64,000 bases of DNA from Prorocentrum cordatum (GCA_963575745.1 CAUYUJ010015737.1:10001-74000), one strand, 5' to 3'; positions 11,030 through 23,226 are shown, counted from the stretch's first letter. The notes: generated by a model from the sequence alone, not told the origin. Made by a program: numbers and translations.

Positions 11030-12440
11030 CAACCAACCTGTGTTGTTGGGTCCTCGTTTTGAGGAGACAGTCCCCGCGTTCCCTCCCTCCTTCCTTCCTG
11101 TCTTCCTTCCTTCCCCTTTTTCCCTCTTCCCTCCTCCTCCCCCTCATCCTCCTCCTCCTCATCCCGTTCCTCTCTCATTTCGCGGCCCCATCGGGAGCTC
11201 CACCGACGGCCTCAGCGTTGCCGCCCGCATGCGTCATCCACCACCCACTACAGCATTCCGCGGCCCCATAGAGGACTCCACCGAAGGCTCCAGCGGGACC
11301 GCCCGCGCGCGTCATCCACCGCCACGCACAGCGTTTCGTGGCCCTATGAAGGGGGCCCCACCGAAGGTCACAATGCCACCGCCCGCATGCGTCCCCCCAC
11401 CCACCTAGTACAGCATTGCGTGGCCCCGTAAGGAACTCCACCAAAAACCCCAGTGGAACCACCCGCATGCGTCATCCACCACCCAGCACAACACTTCGTG
11501 GCTACATGGGGCGCTTCACCGAAGGCACCAGTGGGACCGCCCGCATGCGTCATTCACCACCCAGTCTAACGCTTCGTGGCCCCACGGGGAGCTCCACCGA
11601 AAGCCCCAATGGCACCGCCCGCATGCGTCATCCACCGCCCAGCACAACATTTGGCTACATGGGGAGCTCCACCGAAGGCTCCAGTGGGACTGCCCGCATA
11701 CGTCATCCACCACCCAGTATAGCGCTTCGTGGTCCCATGGGGGGCTCCACCGAGGGCCCCAATGGGACTGCCCGCGTGCGTCATCCGCCACACAATACAA
11801 CGCTTCGTGGCCCCATAAGGGGCTCCACCGAAGGCCCCAGTGGGACCGCCCGCATGCGTCATCCACCACCCAGTATAGCGCTTCGTGGCCCCATGGGGGG
11901 CTCCACCTAAGGCCCCAATGGGACCGCCCGCGTGCGTCATCCGCCACCCAATACAACGCTTCGTGGCCCCATAAGGGGTTCCACCGAAGGCCCCAGTGGG
12001 ACCGCCCGCATGCGTCATTCACCACCCAGTACAGCGCTTCGTGGCCCCATAGGGAGCTCCTCCGAAGGCCCCAATGGGACCGCAACCCAATACAGCGTTT
12101 CGAGACCCGATAAGGAGATCCACCCCGAAAGCCCCAGTGGGACCGCCCGCGTGCGTCATCTACCACCCAGTACGGCGCTTCGTGGCCCCGTAGGGAGCAC
12201 CACCGGCGGCCCCAGTGCTACCGCCCGCATGCGTCACACACCACCCACTACAGCGCTTCGTGGCTCCATAGGGAGCTCCACCGAAGGCTCCAGTGGGACC
12301 GCCCGCATGCGCCATCCACCAACCAGCACCACGTTTCGTGGCCCCTGAGGGCGCCCCACCGAAGGCACCAGCGGGACCGCCCGCGTGCGTCATCCACCAA
12401 CCAAACCAGCACAGCGTTTCGTGTCCCCACAAGGAGTTCG
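11030..12440 (+). repeat. Composite minisatellite element, copy 3
   Basis: Head at 11030-11090 (AACCAACCTGTGTTGTTGGG, then TCCTCGTTTTGAGGAGACAG), a TCC-rich tract, then about 16 diverged units of 75-78 bp (CGTGGCCCCATAGGGAGC, CACCGAAGGCCCCAGTG, CCGCCCGCATGCGTCATCC). This is the short unit type, lacking the CATTTCGGCACACCCCTCAC segment of copies 2 and 4. The usual tail is not visible; the array fades at about 12440. Confidence 0.7.
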
Positions 12441-12449
12441 ACCAAATCT

Positions 12450-12830
12450 CCGTGGCGGAACTCGCATGGCGGCCCAGTGGCGGCGACTTTCGATATCTGG
12501 AGGTTTTTCGTCGTATTCGACGTGTCGATGCCGCTTTCGGGCCGCGCATCCCAGGCGGGAACCAGCCTGCTCGCTCTCTCTGCTCCGCGCAGCGGACGAC
12601 CCGCGCGCGTCGCCGGGACCCCTTCGGGGCGACCAGCGCGCGTCGCGGGGACTCCGCGCGGCGCCGCGCCCGCAGCTTTGGACGCGGGCGTGCACGGGCA
12701 AAGGGGGAGAATAAGAACGGGAAGGAAACGCGCACGATCCTCGTGAGAGGCGCGACGACAGTCGGGCGTCGACATATATGCGCGTAAACTCACGCTCCTG
12801 CTGCTGCTGTTGTAATTGAGCGGTCACTAC
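12450..12830. other. GC-rich spacer
   Basis: No repeat shared with the rest of the window and no protein-like frame. A GAC/CGG-rich stretch at 12590-12700 contains short local repeats (CCCGCGCGCGTCGC, then ACCAGCGCGCGTCGC). It ends in a short CTGCTGCTG run. Confidence 0.35.
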
Positions 12831-13600
12831 TGAAGAATGATTATTGTTGATCCCCCTCCGGGGCACAGGACGTCTTCAACTGAAGTGTCCTGTCAGGGGC
12901 TCGCACCGCGTTGTTTTATCAAGCATTCATTAATCTCAGAATTATATTTTTGGCCCCCCGTTTACAACAACAGCGGCTGCCGCCTGATACTTCTTCAAAC
13001 CTTACTTCCCACATTGCGCTCTCGCGCGGGACGTCTTCACAATTCATACAAAAATTGCGCTCTCGCGTCGGTCTCCCTCGCCATTTATTCAGACGCCGGG
13101 CCTTCGACACTCAGGAATCACGCTCTCGATTTGGCCAATATTACGAATTATTTGGGAATCGCTCGACACTTCAGCGCGATTCATGCTGGACGCACGCTTC
13201 AGCAACCCGCCTGCTCCACCTGGCCGCCTGGGCCCGCCTTCCCGGCCCGCCTGTTAGGGTCCACCCGCCCGATCTGCCCGTTTGGTTCTGCCGCGGACCC
13301 CCCCTGCTACTCTCTTTCCTTCTTTCTCGTGCTTAATCCTCCTCCCTTCCCCTTGTCCCTTTCATCGTTCCGTCCTGTTTTCTCTTGCCGTAGGGGTTGC
13401 ATGGAATACACGTTGCAAGTAAAAACGATAACCCCCAAGGGTGTACGATCAAAGACGAAGGGGGCGGGCATCGAAGGTTTTGGTTATACGTGTAGAGTGG
13501 CTTGCGATCAGGTAAGAGCAAACATGACTAACATGGTTGATGCTGTTGTTGTTGCTGTTGCTGTTGCTGTTTATGTTGTTGGTATAGATGGTGTTGTTGT
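12830..13600 (+). repeat. Dispersed repeat with ATTATTGTTGATCCCCC head
   Basis: Starts at GAAGAATGATTATTGTTG, the same boundary as 3020, 5285 and 23640. It then has GGCCCCCCGTTTACAACAAC, degenerate CTCTCGCGCGGGACGTCTTC units, and a 3' module at 13445-13530 (GACGAAGGGGGCGGGCATCG, then a GGTTTTGG-like phrase) that also occurs at 18365-18430 and 24485-24550. It ends in a TTG/CTG microsatellite (13540-13600). The same order is seen at 23640-24590, so this is probably one dispersed element family. Confidence 0.55.
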
Positions 13601-16210
13601 GTTTTTTTCCAACCACCCTGTTGTGTTGGGCCCTTGCTTTGACGAGAGAACGCCCAGCGTCACTCCTCCTCCTCTTCCTCTTCTTCTTCCCCCTCCTCCT
13701 CCTCCTCCTCCTTCTCCTCCTCCTCCTCCTCCTCCTCCTCCTCCTTCCAGGGCCCAGGATGGTCCGGGTCACCGATGGTGCGCCGCTGTGGCCGCATCTG
13801 CCCCTGCCGCCTGCCTTCCCTCGCCCCCCCCCCCTTCCCTCTCCTTGGCGTCCTCCTTGCCGTCGTCGGTCGTTTCTTCGCCTTCCGCTGGGCACCTGCG
13901 CGATGGTGAAAAAAGGTGCGGCCGCCTTCTGCGCAAGGCCCTGGTTCGCCAGCGCGTGCCTCGCGACGCTCGTCGGCGGCTCGCTCGGCGCGGCTGGCTT
14001 CAGCTCGGTGGGTTGGCCGTTTGCTGCTGCGCTGAACCATGGAGAGTGGCGGTCGCTGACCTGGGGAGCTACGACAGAAACCGAAACCGCTGCGTGGACC
14101 TAAACCTGCGGAGGTCCGCGCAGATTTCTTGGAACGGCGCAGGCTGCGTTTCATCCACCCAGCACAGCGTTTCGTGGCCCCATAGGGAGCTCAACCGAAT
14201 GCCCCGGCGCCACCGCCCGCATGCGTCACCCACACCCATTTCGGCACACCCCTCACACGCTTCGTGGCCCCATGGGGAGCTCCACCGAAGGCCCTGGTGC
14301 CACCGACCGCATGCGTCACCCACACAAATTTCGGCACGCCCCTCACACGCTTCGTGGCCCCATAAGGAGTTCCACCGAAGGCCCCAGTGCCACCGCCCGC
14401 ATGCGTCACCCACACCTACTTCGGCACGCCCCTCACACGCTTCGTGGCCCCATAAGGAGCTCCACCGAAGGCCCCAGTGCCCCCGCCCGCATGCGTTACC
14501 CACACGCATTTCGGCACACCCCTCACACGCTTCGTGGACCCATAGGGAGCTCCACCGCAGGCCCCAATCTGCCCGCATGCGTCACCCACACCCATGTCGG
14601 CACACCCCTTACAAGTTCCGTGGCCCCATAGGGAGCTCCACCGAAGGCCCCAGTGCCACCGCCCGCATGCGCCACCAACACCCGTTTCGGCACACCCCTC
14701 ACACGTTTCGTGGCCCCACAGGGAGCTCCCCCGAATGCCCCGGTGCCACCGCCCGCATGCGTCACCCACACTCATGCCGGCACACCCCTCACACGTTCCG
14801 TGGCCCCATAGGGAGTATCACCGAAGGCCACTGTGCCACCGCCCGCATGCGTTACCCACACCCATTTCGGCACACCCCTCACACGCTTCGCAGCCCCATG
14901 GGGAGCTCCACCGAAGGCCCCAGTGCCACTGCCCGCATGCGTCACCCACACCCATGTCGGCACACCCCTCACACGTTTCGTGGCCCCATAGAGAGTTCCA
15001 CCAAAGGCCCCAGTGCCACCGCCAGCATGCGTCACCCACAATCATTTCGGCACACCCCTCACACGCTTCGTGGCCCCATAGGGAGCTCCACCGAAGGCCC
15101 CAGCGCCACCGCCCGCATGCGTCACCCACACCCATTTCGGCACATCCCTTACAAGTTCCGCGGCCCCATAGGGAGCTCCACCGAAGGCCCCAGTGCCACC
15201 GCCCGCATGCGTCACCCACACTAATTTCGGCACACCCCTCACACGATTCGTGGCCCCATAAGGAGTTCCACCGACGGCCCCAGTGCCACCGCCAGCATGC
15301 ACATCAACACCCATTTCGGCACGCCCCTCACACGTTTCGTGGCCCCATAGGGAGCTCAACCGAAGGCCCCAGTGCCACCGCCCGCATGCGTCACCCATGC
15401 TCATTTCGGCACACCCCTCACACGCTTCGCAGCCCCATGGGGAGCTCCACCGAAGGCCCCAGTGCCACTGCCCGCATGCGTCACCCACACCCATTTCGGC
15501 ACACCCCTCACACGTTTCGTGGCCCCATAAAGAGTCCCACCAAAGGCCCCAGTGCCACCGCCCGCATGCGTCACCCACGCCCATTTCGGCACACCCCTCA
15601 CACGCTTCGTGGCCCCACAGGGAGCTCCCCCGAATGCCCCGGCGCAAGGGCTCGCATGCGTTACCCACACCATTTCGGCACACCCCTCACACGTTTCGTG
15701 GCCCCATATGGGAGCTCCAACGAAGGCCCTGGTGCCACCGCCCGCATGCGCCACCCGCGCCCTTTCCGGCAGGCCCCAGTACCACCGCCCGCATGCGTCA
15801 CCCGCACCCATCTCGGCACACCCCTCACACGTTTTATGGCCCCATAGTGAGCTCCACCGAAGGCGCCAGTGGCTGCGTTCGCATGGGCCCACCGCGCCCA
15901 TTCCGGCACACCCCTCACAAGTTTCGCGGCCCCACAGGGAGCTCCACCGAAGGCCCCAGTGGCTGCGTTCGCATGCGCCCACCGCACCTGTTTTTCTGCA
16001 CGCACCTCTCACGCGCTTCGTGGCCCCATAAAGAATTCCACCGACGGCCAAAGTGTCTGCTTTCACATGCGCCCATCGGGCAAATTGTGCACACGCGCAC
16101 ACACCTCACACGTTTCGTGGCCCTACAAGGAGCTCCTCCGAATGCGGTGCATACAACGACGGCACTCACAACTGCATATGGTTGAATCCCTCGCCAAGAT
16201 AATTTGAATT
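13600..16210 (+). repeat. Composite minisatellite element, copy 4
   Basis: Head 13605-13665 (CAACCACCCTGTTGTGTTGG), a long TCC tract (13668-13745), about 400 bp of non-repetitive sequence, then about 21 units of 90 bp (14165-16130) and a tail (CTGCATATGGTTGAATCCC, then TCGCCAAGATAATT) at 16165-16210. Units are more diverged than in copy 2. A 795-codon frame covering 12837-15224 is mostly array and is not taken as a gene. Confidence 0.75.
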
Positions 16211-16675
16211 ATCGTTTTTTGTTAATTTTACAATTTTTCCCAACGGGGTAACTATTTTTGATCCTTTTCTGTTTGCATTTTTGAATTAAAATGTTTTCCT
16301 CCGGGGCTGGCAATATGTTTTTTATCTTTATAAAATTATATGTCACCAGACTGGCCCCCTGGCCCCCGGTTTACAACAACAGCGGCCCCCGCGTGATACC
16401 CCCCCGCAACTTATTCCCAAATCGCGCTCTGGCGCGGGACCCCTCCGAGCGCATACAGGCATCGCACCCTCATGTGGGACTTCCTCGCAATGTATTCAGA
16501 CGCCGCGCCCTCTACACTCAGGAATCAAGCTCTCGCTGTGGATTTCTTCACGACACTATCGCTCGAGACTTCCTCGCGATTCAATGAATCGCGAGCGCTT
16601 CAGCAATCCGCCTGCCCACTGCCCTCTCTTTCCCTGCATTAAGGGCTGCGCGACGCACGCGCTGCAGGTAAAAAA
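16210..16675 (+). repeat. AT-rich stretch and degenerate CTCGCG-type repeats
   Basis: An unusually AT-rich stretch (16200-16345) is followed by GGCCCCCGGTTTACAACAAC and degenerate units (GGACTTCCTCGCAATGTATT) like those at 12.97 and 23.78 kb. No gene seen. Confidence 0.5.
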
Positions 16676-17290
16676 TTACGCCACCGAGGAGCCCCACACA
16701 CCTATGTTATATCTCTTGTGTTTGTATACAACACTTGCGCACTCCCTCATGGCGTCGAGAAAGTGGCACGCCTGCCGCGCTTCCCGACAGCGGGGCTGAT
16801 AGCGGATAGCCCTGGGTCTCTTGGGATTGCGGATTTGCCACCAACGCTCGTCCGCCTCCGCGGGCCCGGGAGAAAGCTGAGCGCGAGGAGCGCCAGTGGA
16901 ACGAACAGGGGTAGCCAGCAGCAAAGCCGGGGACCGCTGCGGAGTGCAAGTCTGCGTGGGCGGGGCCTTCGTTGGCGCGCCCTTCGTCGGTGTAGCCTTC
17001 AGAGGCGTGGCAAACGCGGCGGCGGGGGCCCCTGCGTCAGCCGCCGCGCTGCCGGCCTCGCGCACTCGCCGCGCCTTCGCCGGCGACGCAGGGTTCTGCA
17101 GGTACGCCACCAAGCGCCGCCACTTGCCGTCGTCGTTCATCTCCGAGTACCTCGCGTAGAGCGTATCGGGCCACCAATTGCGAAGCTGGCGGCGGTGCGC
17201 ATTCAAAGCGGACTGCACCACTCCGTTGGCGCATCTGCGGGAGGTCTCCACGCTCACCTCGCCGCCCATCTGAGCCATTGCAGTCTTCAT
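16676..17290 (-). CDS. Hypothetical protein, coding-like (about 204 aa)
   Basis: The frame starts at ATG 17290. Its first 75 residues look like real protein (SRRCANGVVQSALNAHRRQL, NWWPDTLYARYSEM, KWRRLVAYLQNPASPAKARR), followed by an Ala/Pro/Thr-rich stretch (KATPTKGAPTKAPP) and a basic end. The last 40 residues (REARQACHFLDAMREC) are the translation of a diverged monomer of the 80-bp minisatellite beside it. Upstream the same frame runs into that minisatellite, so the true 5' end may lie elsewhere or the gene may be truncated. No family recognised; a transposon-encoded DNA- or RNA-binding protein is a guess only. Confidence 0.3.
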   Translation of the reverse strand: MKTAMAQMGGEVSVETSRRCANGVVQSALNAHRRQLRNWWPDTLYARYSEMNDDGKWRRLVAYLQNPASPAKARRVREAGSAAADAGAPAAAFATPLKATPTKGAPTKAPPTQTCTPQRSPALLLATPVRSTGAPRAQLSPGPAEADERWWQIRNPKRPRAIRYQPRCREARQACHFLDAMRECASVVYKHKRYNIGVWGSSVA

Positions 17291-17399
17291 CGCCAAACAT
17301 GGAGGTGGCAGCGCGTCCACGGCGATTTTGGGAGGCACGGCTGCCGCGCAGGTCGGGCGGTGCTCTGCGCTAGTTGTTGACAAGATACGAGCTCCCACC

Positions 17400-17990
17400 C
17401 CCAGCGCACCCCCTGCGGCGTCGAGGAAATGCCACGCCTGCCACGCCTTGGGAGCCTGCAACGCATAGGGCCCCCACCGCCAGCGCACCCCCTGCGGCGT
17501 CGAGGAAATGCCACGCCTGCCACGCCCTGGGAGCCTGCAACGCATAAGGCCCGCACCCCCAGCGCACCCCCTGCGGCGTCGTGGAAATGCCGCGCCTGCC
17601 ACGCCCTGGGAGCCCCCAACGCATAGTGCCCCCACCGCCCCCAGCGCACCCCCTGCGGCGTCGAGGAAATGCCACGCCTGCCACGCCCTGGGAGCCTACA
17701 ACGCATGGGGCCTCCACCCCCAGCGCACCCCCTGCGGCGTCGAGGAAATGCCACGCCTGCCGCGCCCTGGGAGCCTACAACGCATAAGGCCCCCACCCCC
17801 AGCGCACCCCCTGCGGCGTCGAGGAAAGGCCACGCCTGCCACGCCCTCGGAGCCTACAACGCATAGGGCACCCACCCCCAGCGCACCCCCTGCGGCGTCG
17901 CGGAAATGCCACGCCTGCCACGCCCCGGGAGCCTACAACGCATAAGGCCCCCACCCCCAGCGCACCCCCTGCGGCGTCGAGAAAATGCCA
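17400..17990 (+). repeat. 80-bp minisatellite
   Basis: About 7.5 units with CAGCGCACCCCCTGCGGCGT, CGAGGAAATGCCACGCC and GGGAGCCTACAACGCATA. Units differ by a few bases. Diverged monomers also occur at 16745-16790, 17985-18010 and 18050-18090, on both sides of the coding-like segment. Confidence 0.85.
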
Positions 17991-18144
17991 GCCCTGCCAC
18001 GATCTGCGAGCGTGTCACGGATAGAGGCCGCGCTGAGGGACCGCGCACCCTCTCTGGTGTCGAGAAAGTGTCACGCATGCCGTGCCCTGCGCCATGGCCT
18101 GCTGAGCTGCGCTGTGCTGAGCTGTGCTGAGCTGCGCCGCGCGC

Positions 18145-18165
18145 GGGGGGGGGGGGGGGGGGGGG
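18145..18165 (+). repeat. Homopolymer of about 21 G
   Basis: An uninterrupted G run, preceded by alternating CTGTGCTGAG repeats (18095-18135). It could form G-quadruplexes and is a likely place for sequencing-length error. The flanks 18180-18310 repeat GCGGGTGCGACGCGG three times. Confidence 0.9.
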
Positions 18166-18339
18166 CGCGCGCGAGGAGACGCGGGTGCGACGCGGCAGAG
18201 AAGAAAAAGAGAACCCCACGAAACACGGGAGAGAGGGAGGTGCGAACGCGGGTGTGACGCGGGTAAGAAGGGGAGGTGGGCGAGGAGCGCGGGTGCGACG
18301 CGGTTGTAGAGAAAATCAAAGCCCCACTTAGAATGTGGG

Positions 18340-18490
18340 GAACAAGCCCCTAAGGAGCGCAGTCGAAGACGAAGAGGGCGGGTGTCGAGGGCTTGGGATA
18401 TTGGTGTTGAATGACACGCGAGCGTATAAGAACGAACAACATTAACATGCTTCTTGTTGCTGTTGCTGTTGCTGTTGCTGAAGCTGCTGC
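18340..18490 (+). repeat. 3' module of the dispersed ATTATTGTTG repeat
   Basis: Contains GACGAAGAGGGCGGG, TCGAGGGCTTGGG, a TATAAGAACGAACA-like phrase and a GTTGCTGTTGCTG microsatellite, the same order as at 13445-13600 and 24485-24595. It abuts the 3' end of the LINE remnant. Confidence 0.5.
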
Positions 18491-19899
18491 TCTCATTGTC
18501 ATTTCTTGTGTCCAGTCCTCGCTGGGTTTAGTCTGTTTGATGTTAAAGGCGGTCGGCGCGCGCGCCGAGCAATGCGAGCCGCGTCGCGGCGAGGAGGCGG
18601 CGGCGCTGAAGAAGGGAACTCCCCCGCCTGCCGCGAGGAGTGCCAGGCGCTCGCTGCGGCGCCGCCCCCCCCAGGCCAGGGGCCGCCGCCCTCGCCGCAG
18701 GACGGGCGCGAAAGAGTCCGGCCTCGCTCCAGGTTTGGGCCAGCCTGGGGCGCCTCCGCGAAGCGACTCTCGAACGGGCCTCAAACGCCAGCTCGGGGGC
18801 GACAGGGCGGCCCAGGCGTCTCGCATTGAGGGCGCGCGCAAAGGCATCCACGCAGGCAGTGCGCTTCAAGGAAGGCTGACAGGCGATCGAACTCAAGCAG
18901 GAAGCCAGAGGGGAACCAATGGTAGCTCACTTCGCCACGACGCACGCGCATCGCCCCTCCATTCCATTTCCGAAAGGGAGCCTTGAGGCGAGGACAAGTG
19001 GAGCAGTGGCGGAGCGAGTCTGTCACTGCCGCCAGCACCGTGGCATCCGAACAGACGTCCCCGACGGGCAGCATGGAACCTCGCGCTCGCCGAGCTCGTC
19101 AGAATGCGCAGGGGCGCAATCCCCATGCGCAAAGACGTGGCCGCGCACGCTCGCCGAATCGCACAGCGCATGCAGTCAATGTGCTCAGGGCGCACTTCAG
19201 GGCAAATGTGGTGCGTGCGCCGCGGGAGGGTCTCACGAACTGCCTCAGACCTCTGGATCGACCTAACGTGCATCTACAATTTGTTTTGGAGCATAAGAGG
19301 TCCCAGCGCCGAGGCCAGTCGCTCTTGAAACCTGCCGCGAATTCTCCGCATATCGCCCAGAAAACTGCGCTCATGCCAACCACGGTGCCAGCGGCAGGGG
19401 GCGCGCTCAAGGTCATCACGAGCCTGATCGAGGTCCTCCAGAACTCAAAGCGGCCCATCGGATCACAGAGCGTACCTGATCCCGGCGGAGTGCGCGACAG
19501 CGCTGAGGTCAACAAACTCAGTGCTAAAGCCAATTTCTTTGAGCTTAGCGGCAATGTTGTATGCGATCGCATTCTTAAGCCCAAATGTAAGCCGCATGGC
19601 GCTCTCACGGCGCTGGCGGTTGAGAGCGGCATCAGGAGGACGCAGCTGCAGCCGGAAGAAGCTTCGAGACGCGCATCACGCGGACAACAATCGCTGATTG
19701 CGCTGCGCCTGAGCCGAGCTGCCGCGTCCGGCGCGCCCTGGAAAAAAAATCCTGGCATAACCGCGGGCCAGACTTCAGGGGCAGCATTCGGCCCAATGGG
19801 GAACCCCAGGTAGGCGGCCCACAAGGCAACCTGCAGGTTACAGAAGGCAGCACCAAACGTCGCCAACGCCGAGGTAAGACTGCCGACGTCAGTGCCACA

Positions 19900-20510
19900 T
19901 CATAATACAATCTGGCATTTCTTGCTGTCCAGACAACGGTTCGCGACGGCCTTGAGCCCGATCAGAACCGCGAGGGGCGGGCCGAGGTCCGTGAGAATGT
20001 TCGCCGCGCCAAACCGGAAGTCATCCGCATAAGCCAAGGATAAACTGAAACTCGCGGCGCTCATCCAAGCGAGTAATGGGCCCCTGCAAGCGCGAAGAGG
20101 GACATCGAGGCAGGACACTCCTGCTCGATACTAGATTTGATGGGAATGGACTGGAACCGTCGATCCCCAACAGCGATGATAACAGCATTGGATGCACGCA
20201 CCATGGTAAAGAGCTGGGCGAGGTGAGGAGAGATGCCCATGGCGCGCAACACGAAAAAGAGACAACCATGCGCCAAACTCGTGGACGCGGCAGCGAAGTC
20301 GGTGAGCAGCAAGGCAGGGTGCTTTTCGTCATTCACGAACCCTCGCCCCCCATGCCTCTGCCCTAACGACGTTCTCAATCAGATCCCTCCCCGTCGCGCC
20401 TGTCAGTTCAGCGCCGACAAGCGGGGCAGCGTTCGCAAAGATGGGCAAGATGCAAGCCGCGGCCATCAGCTTGACATCAGTGTTCCCCAAGCTTAGCGGG
20501 CGAGCGGCTC
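19900..20510 (-). pseudogene. LINE reverse transcriptase core (frameshifted)
   Basis: Three fragments give the RT signature in order. RPLSLGNTDVKLMAA (about 20505-20460) is the finger motif. LLLTDFAAA with SLAHG (about 20320-20270) carries the first catalytic aspartate. IEQECPASMSLFALAG (about 20120-20080) is the degenerate QGCP motif, with E in place of G. LAYADDF has YADD at 20031-20020. Frames change between the segments. A later YLGFPIGP-like phrase (about 19810) fits the thumb region of LINE RTs. Confidence 0.7.
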
Positions 20511-21499
20511 TAGCTTCGCGGACGAGGCCCTGGCCAGGAGTGTCGGAAGGGTCGTGCCCTTAGGGGGCAATGCCATCAAAAACGCACAGCATGTCTTCAG
20601 GGGGCGCGCGGAGGCTTTGGGACTTGATGTGACGGGCGACGTCGGTCCAGCGGGGGGGGCCCGCGTCGGGGGCGGCAAACGCGGAGGCCAAATGATCCCC
20701 GAGAAGTCGATCGGATTCTTCAGAGGAGTCAGTAAGGGGCCCAGGGGCCTCGACCGCGCCCAGGGCCGTCCGTTCGCGAAACTTCCTCCAGGGGAGCTTG
20801 CGACGGCGGGGTCGAGCAGCCATGGTGCGCTTAACATCATCTGCAGCGCGTGAGGATTGAATTCCCCGCTCATCCTTAATCGCAATGCGGCGGTGCAGAC
20901 AAAAGACGCGCTGGGAGAGCCCATAGAGATGAATGCACTTAAAGGGAGCGCCGGAGTGAGGGCGGAGGCGCGGGTGGCGCCCGAGGGCGAGCTGGACGGA
21001 CTCTGGAGGCGTCGCCAGTCTCTGCGCGGCGCGAAGTGCAGCGAGCGCCCGGTAGCGCATAACGTGCAAGCTGACGGCCAGGCCGGCAGCGAAGGGCCCA
21101 ACGTGCCCTCTTCCCCGCCTCAAAAAAAGAAAATCTCGGCAATCGAGAATCTGGCCCGGACGCCCCAGTCCCCGGATCTCTCATTTGACCGCTCCTCCAG
21201 GGCCTGACCGAGCTCGGGCACCCCAGCAACCTGGGGAGGCAAGGGTCGCCCAGGTCGGGGAGAAACCGTTCACAACAGCGCGAACAAGAAAATGATCACT
21301 CGGCAAAGCGGCCCTGGGACCGAACAGTCGAAGCCGGAATGGTGTAATATCTGATCAGAGCGGACGGCGATGGCGAATGAATAAGGTCGACGCGCGAGGT
21401 CTTGTTAACCGCTCTGCCTCTTCTTCCCCTCCGGGTGTCGAGGTCTTGAAACGGCTCCCTGAGATGAGGGGGGAGGCGTCTGAAGCGGCGCGAGTGCGC

Positions 21500-22080
21500 G
21501 GCGTCTCCAGCAGCGAACCCACCCCCGCCCCTGGCGCATCTCCCATCGTCTTCCAATCAGACGCTCCAATCGCACAGAAATGAAGCTTGCGCCGCGAGTT
21601 CTTTACCACCAGACTGGTGGCGCATAAAACCACGATGAATGATCTCCATCGCGCCAGAAGAGGAACCGATCGAGCCAGGTGTTGGGCAAGTGGAAATCGT
21701 AGACAATCAAATTGCCCAGGGGCCCGCGCGGTGCACTCTGCGGACCCCCCCCCCGGGCCCCCCCCCGCGCCAAAAGGGCGTGCTCGGCTGCGGAGAAGAG
21801 GGGGGCAAGCTGCGCAGCGACGGCGGCGACGACGCTGGCGCCGCGCATAGTCGGCGAATAAGGGGCGCCCGAACTCGCGTCCAGGAAGCTGGCGACGGAG
21901 CTCTGCAATATCACCCTCGCGTCCGTGTTTCTGATGCTGCGATGTAGTGTCGCATGTGTTGCATAATTTCATATGCTTTGCATGTATGTATCTGGCCCGC
22001 CACGAAACAGCCTTGGCCGGCGCGAAGATGGCCTCGATGTTCCAGGCGCAGAAGGAGGAGGGGCGGGGGGGGGGCAAAGG
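21500..22080 (-). pseudogene. Possible LINE endonuclease remnant
   Basis: Starts with FCAWNIEAIFA (about 22060-22030), resembling the TWN start of the apurinic-type endonucleases of LINEs. Downstream phrases (LLRSRARPFGAGG in one frame, NTWLDRFLFWRDGDHSSWF in another) suggest frameshifts. The catalytic E, D and H residues cannot be placed with certainty. Confidence 0.35.
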
Positions 22081-22506
22081 GGCAACGAGACGGTGAGGGG
22101 GGTACCTGTTGTGTAGAACAGTCAGCCTCAGCGTGAAAAGGGGCGCTTTGAAAGGACCGCACCTGCCTGCTCTACCGATGATATGTGCTCTTGAATGCCG
22201 AATTCAATGAACACGTCTCGATCGCACGCGATGGAGACATCGCAGTTGTCGCAGACCTGCACCTTGACCGCAGCTGCAGGGTCGCGCGAGCTACGAAGGA
22301 TGCAGGCCGACCCCCCAAGCCTCGAGCCCCCGACCTCGAGACCTCTGGAGGCGAGGAACTCGCTGATGCGGGCGCGGACACAGCTCATGCATAGAAAGAG
22401 CTGGCGGGCACTAAAGTAGAGGCCCCGTCGGAAACGCAAGGTTAAGGGCGCGACGAGGTGGCGGGTGTCGGGGGTGCCCCAGGCGCCGCCGCACCAAGAA
22501 AATTGT

Positions 22507-23226
22507 CTAACAAGGAACCGGCAGCAGTCGCATCCCCGAACAGAAATGTGACTTTCTCGGCTGATCAGACGCGCTAGCAAAAGCGGAACCACGTGCAGAG
22601 CCTACGTCCTTCAGACCCTTGAGCAGCAACGGACGCGGCAAACCCAGCAATAGGAACTCGCGCGCGTCGCGCTGCTGCTTCCCGATGCCACCTGCGGTTC
22701 GGCGGGGACCCCGCTGGAGGAAGAGCTCGCAACTGATGCTGACGGTGGCGGCGTAGAGGTGAAGCGAGAGCGAAAATCTGGGCTTCCGCAATCCTCTGCC
22801 GATCGGTGAGGTCCTGATGCTGGCGTTGATCTCGGCGCATTTACCTTCGAGAGCGGGGGGGGGGGCCCCAGGCGCTCCCACGCGCTCCCAGGCGCTGCCA
22901 ACGTCGACCCCCATGCCCTGTGAAGGGGTTAGGGTGGGCGTCTGAAACTGGGAGTGGATCGCCGAGGACTGGGACTGATCGGCGCTGATATCGCCCACCG
23001 CGGCGGCGACGGCAGCGGGGATGGACTCCTGGTTCCCAGCGTCGATGATGACCTTCCCCCCATGTATGGAACGAACGTTTCTGTCGTGCACTTCCATGGT
23101 CTCGCGCGTCGCCGAAACTTCCTGCTTGAAGCTATGCTCGCATGTGATAAATGAGTTGTTGGTGTCTCTGACGGTCTGGGTGATCTCGGTCATCCAAGAA
23201 GATACACGGGGGGGAGGAGAGAGCAT
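22507..23226 (-). pseudogene. LINE ORF1-like segment
   Basis: A 239-codon frame. Its first 80 residues (TEITQTVRDTNNSFITCEHS, VSATRETMEVHDRNVRSIHG) are protein-like and polar, compatible with the coiled-coil part of a LINE ORF1, but there is no diagnostic domain. It lies between the leader relic and the endonuclease-like segment. A G-run (22855-22867) probably marks a length error or frameshift. Confidence 0.35.

Noticed and set aside
12837-15224. 795-codon frame on the plus strand
   Set aside because: Covers a dispersed repeat, a TCC tract and a minisatellite; composition changes abruptly and no domain is visible.
16676-17635. Longer version of the hypothetical protein (319 codons)
   Set aside because: The extra 115 N-terminal codons are translated 80-bp minisatellite.
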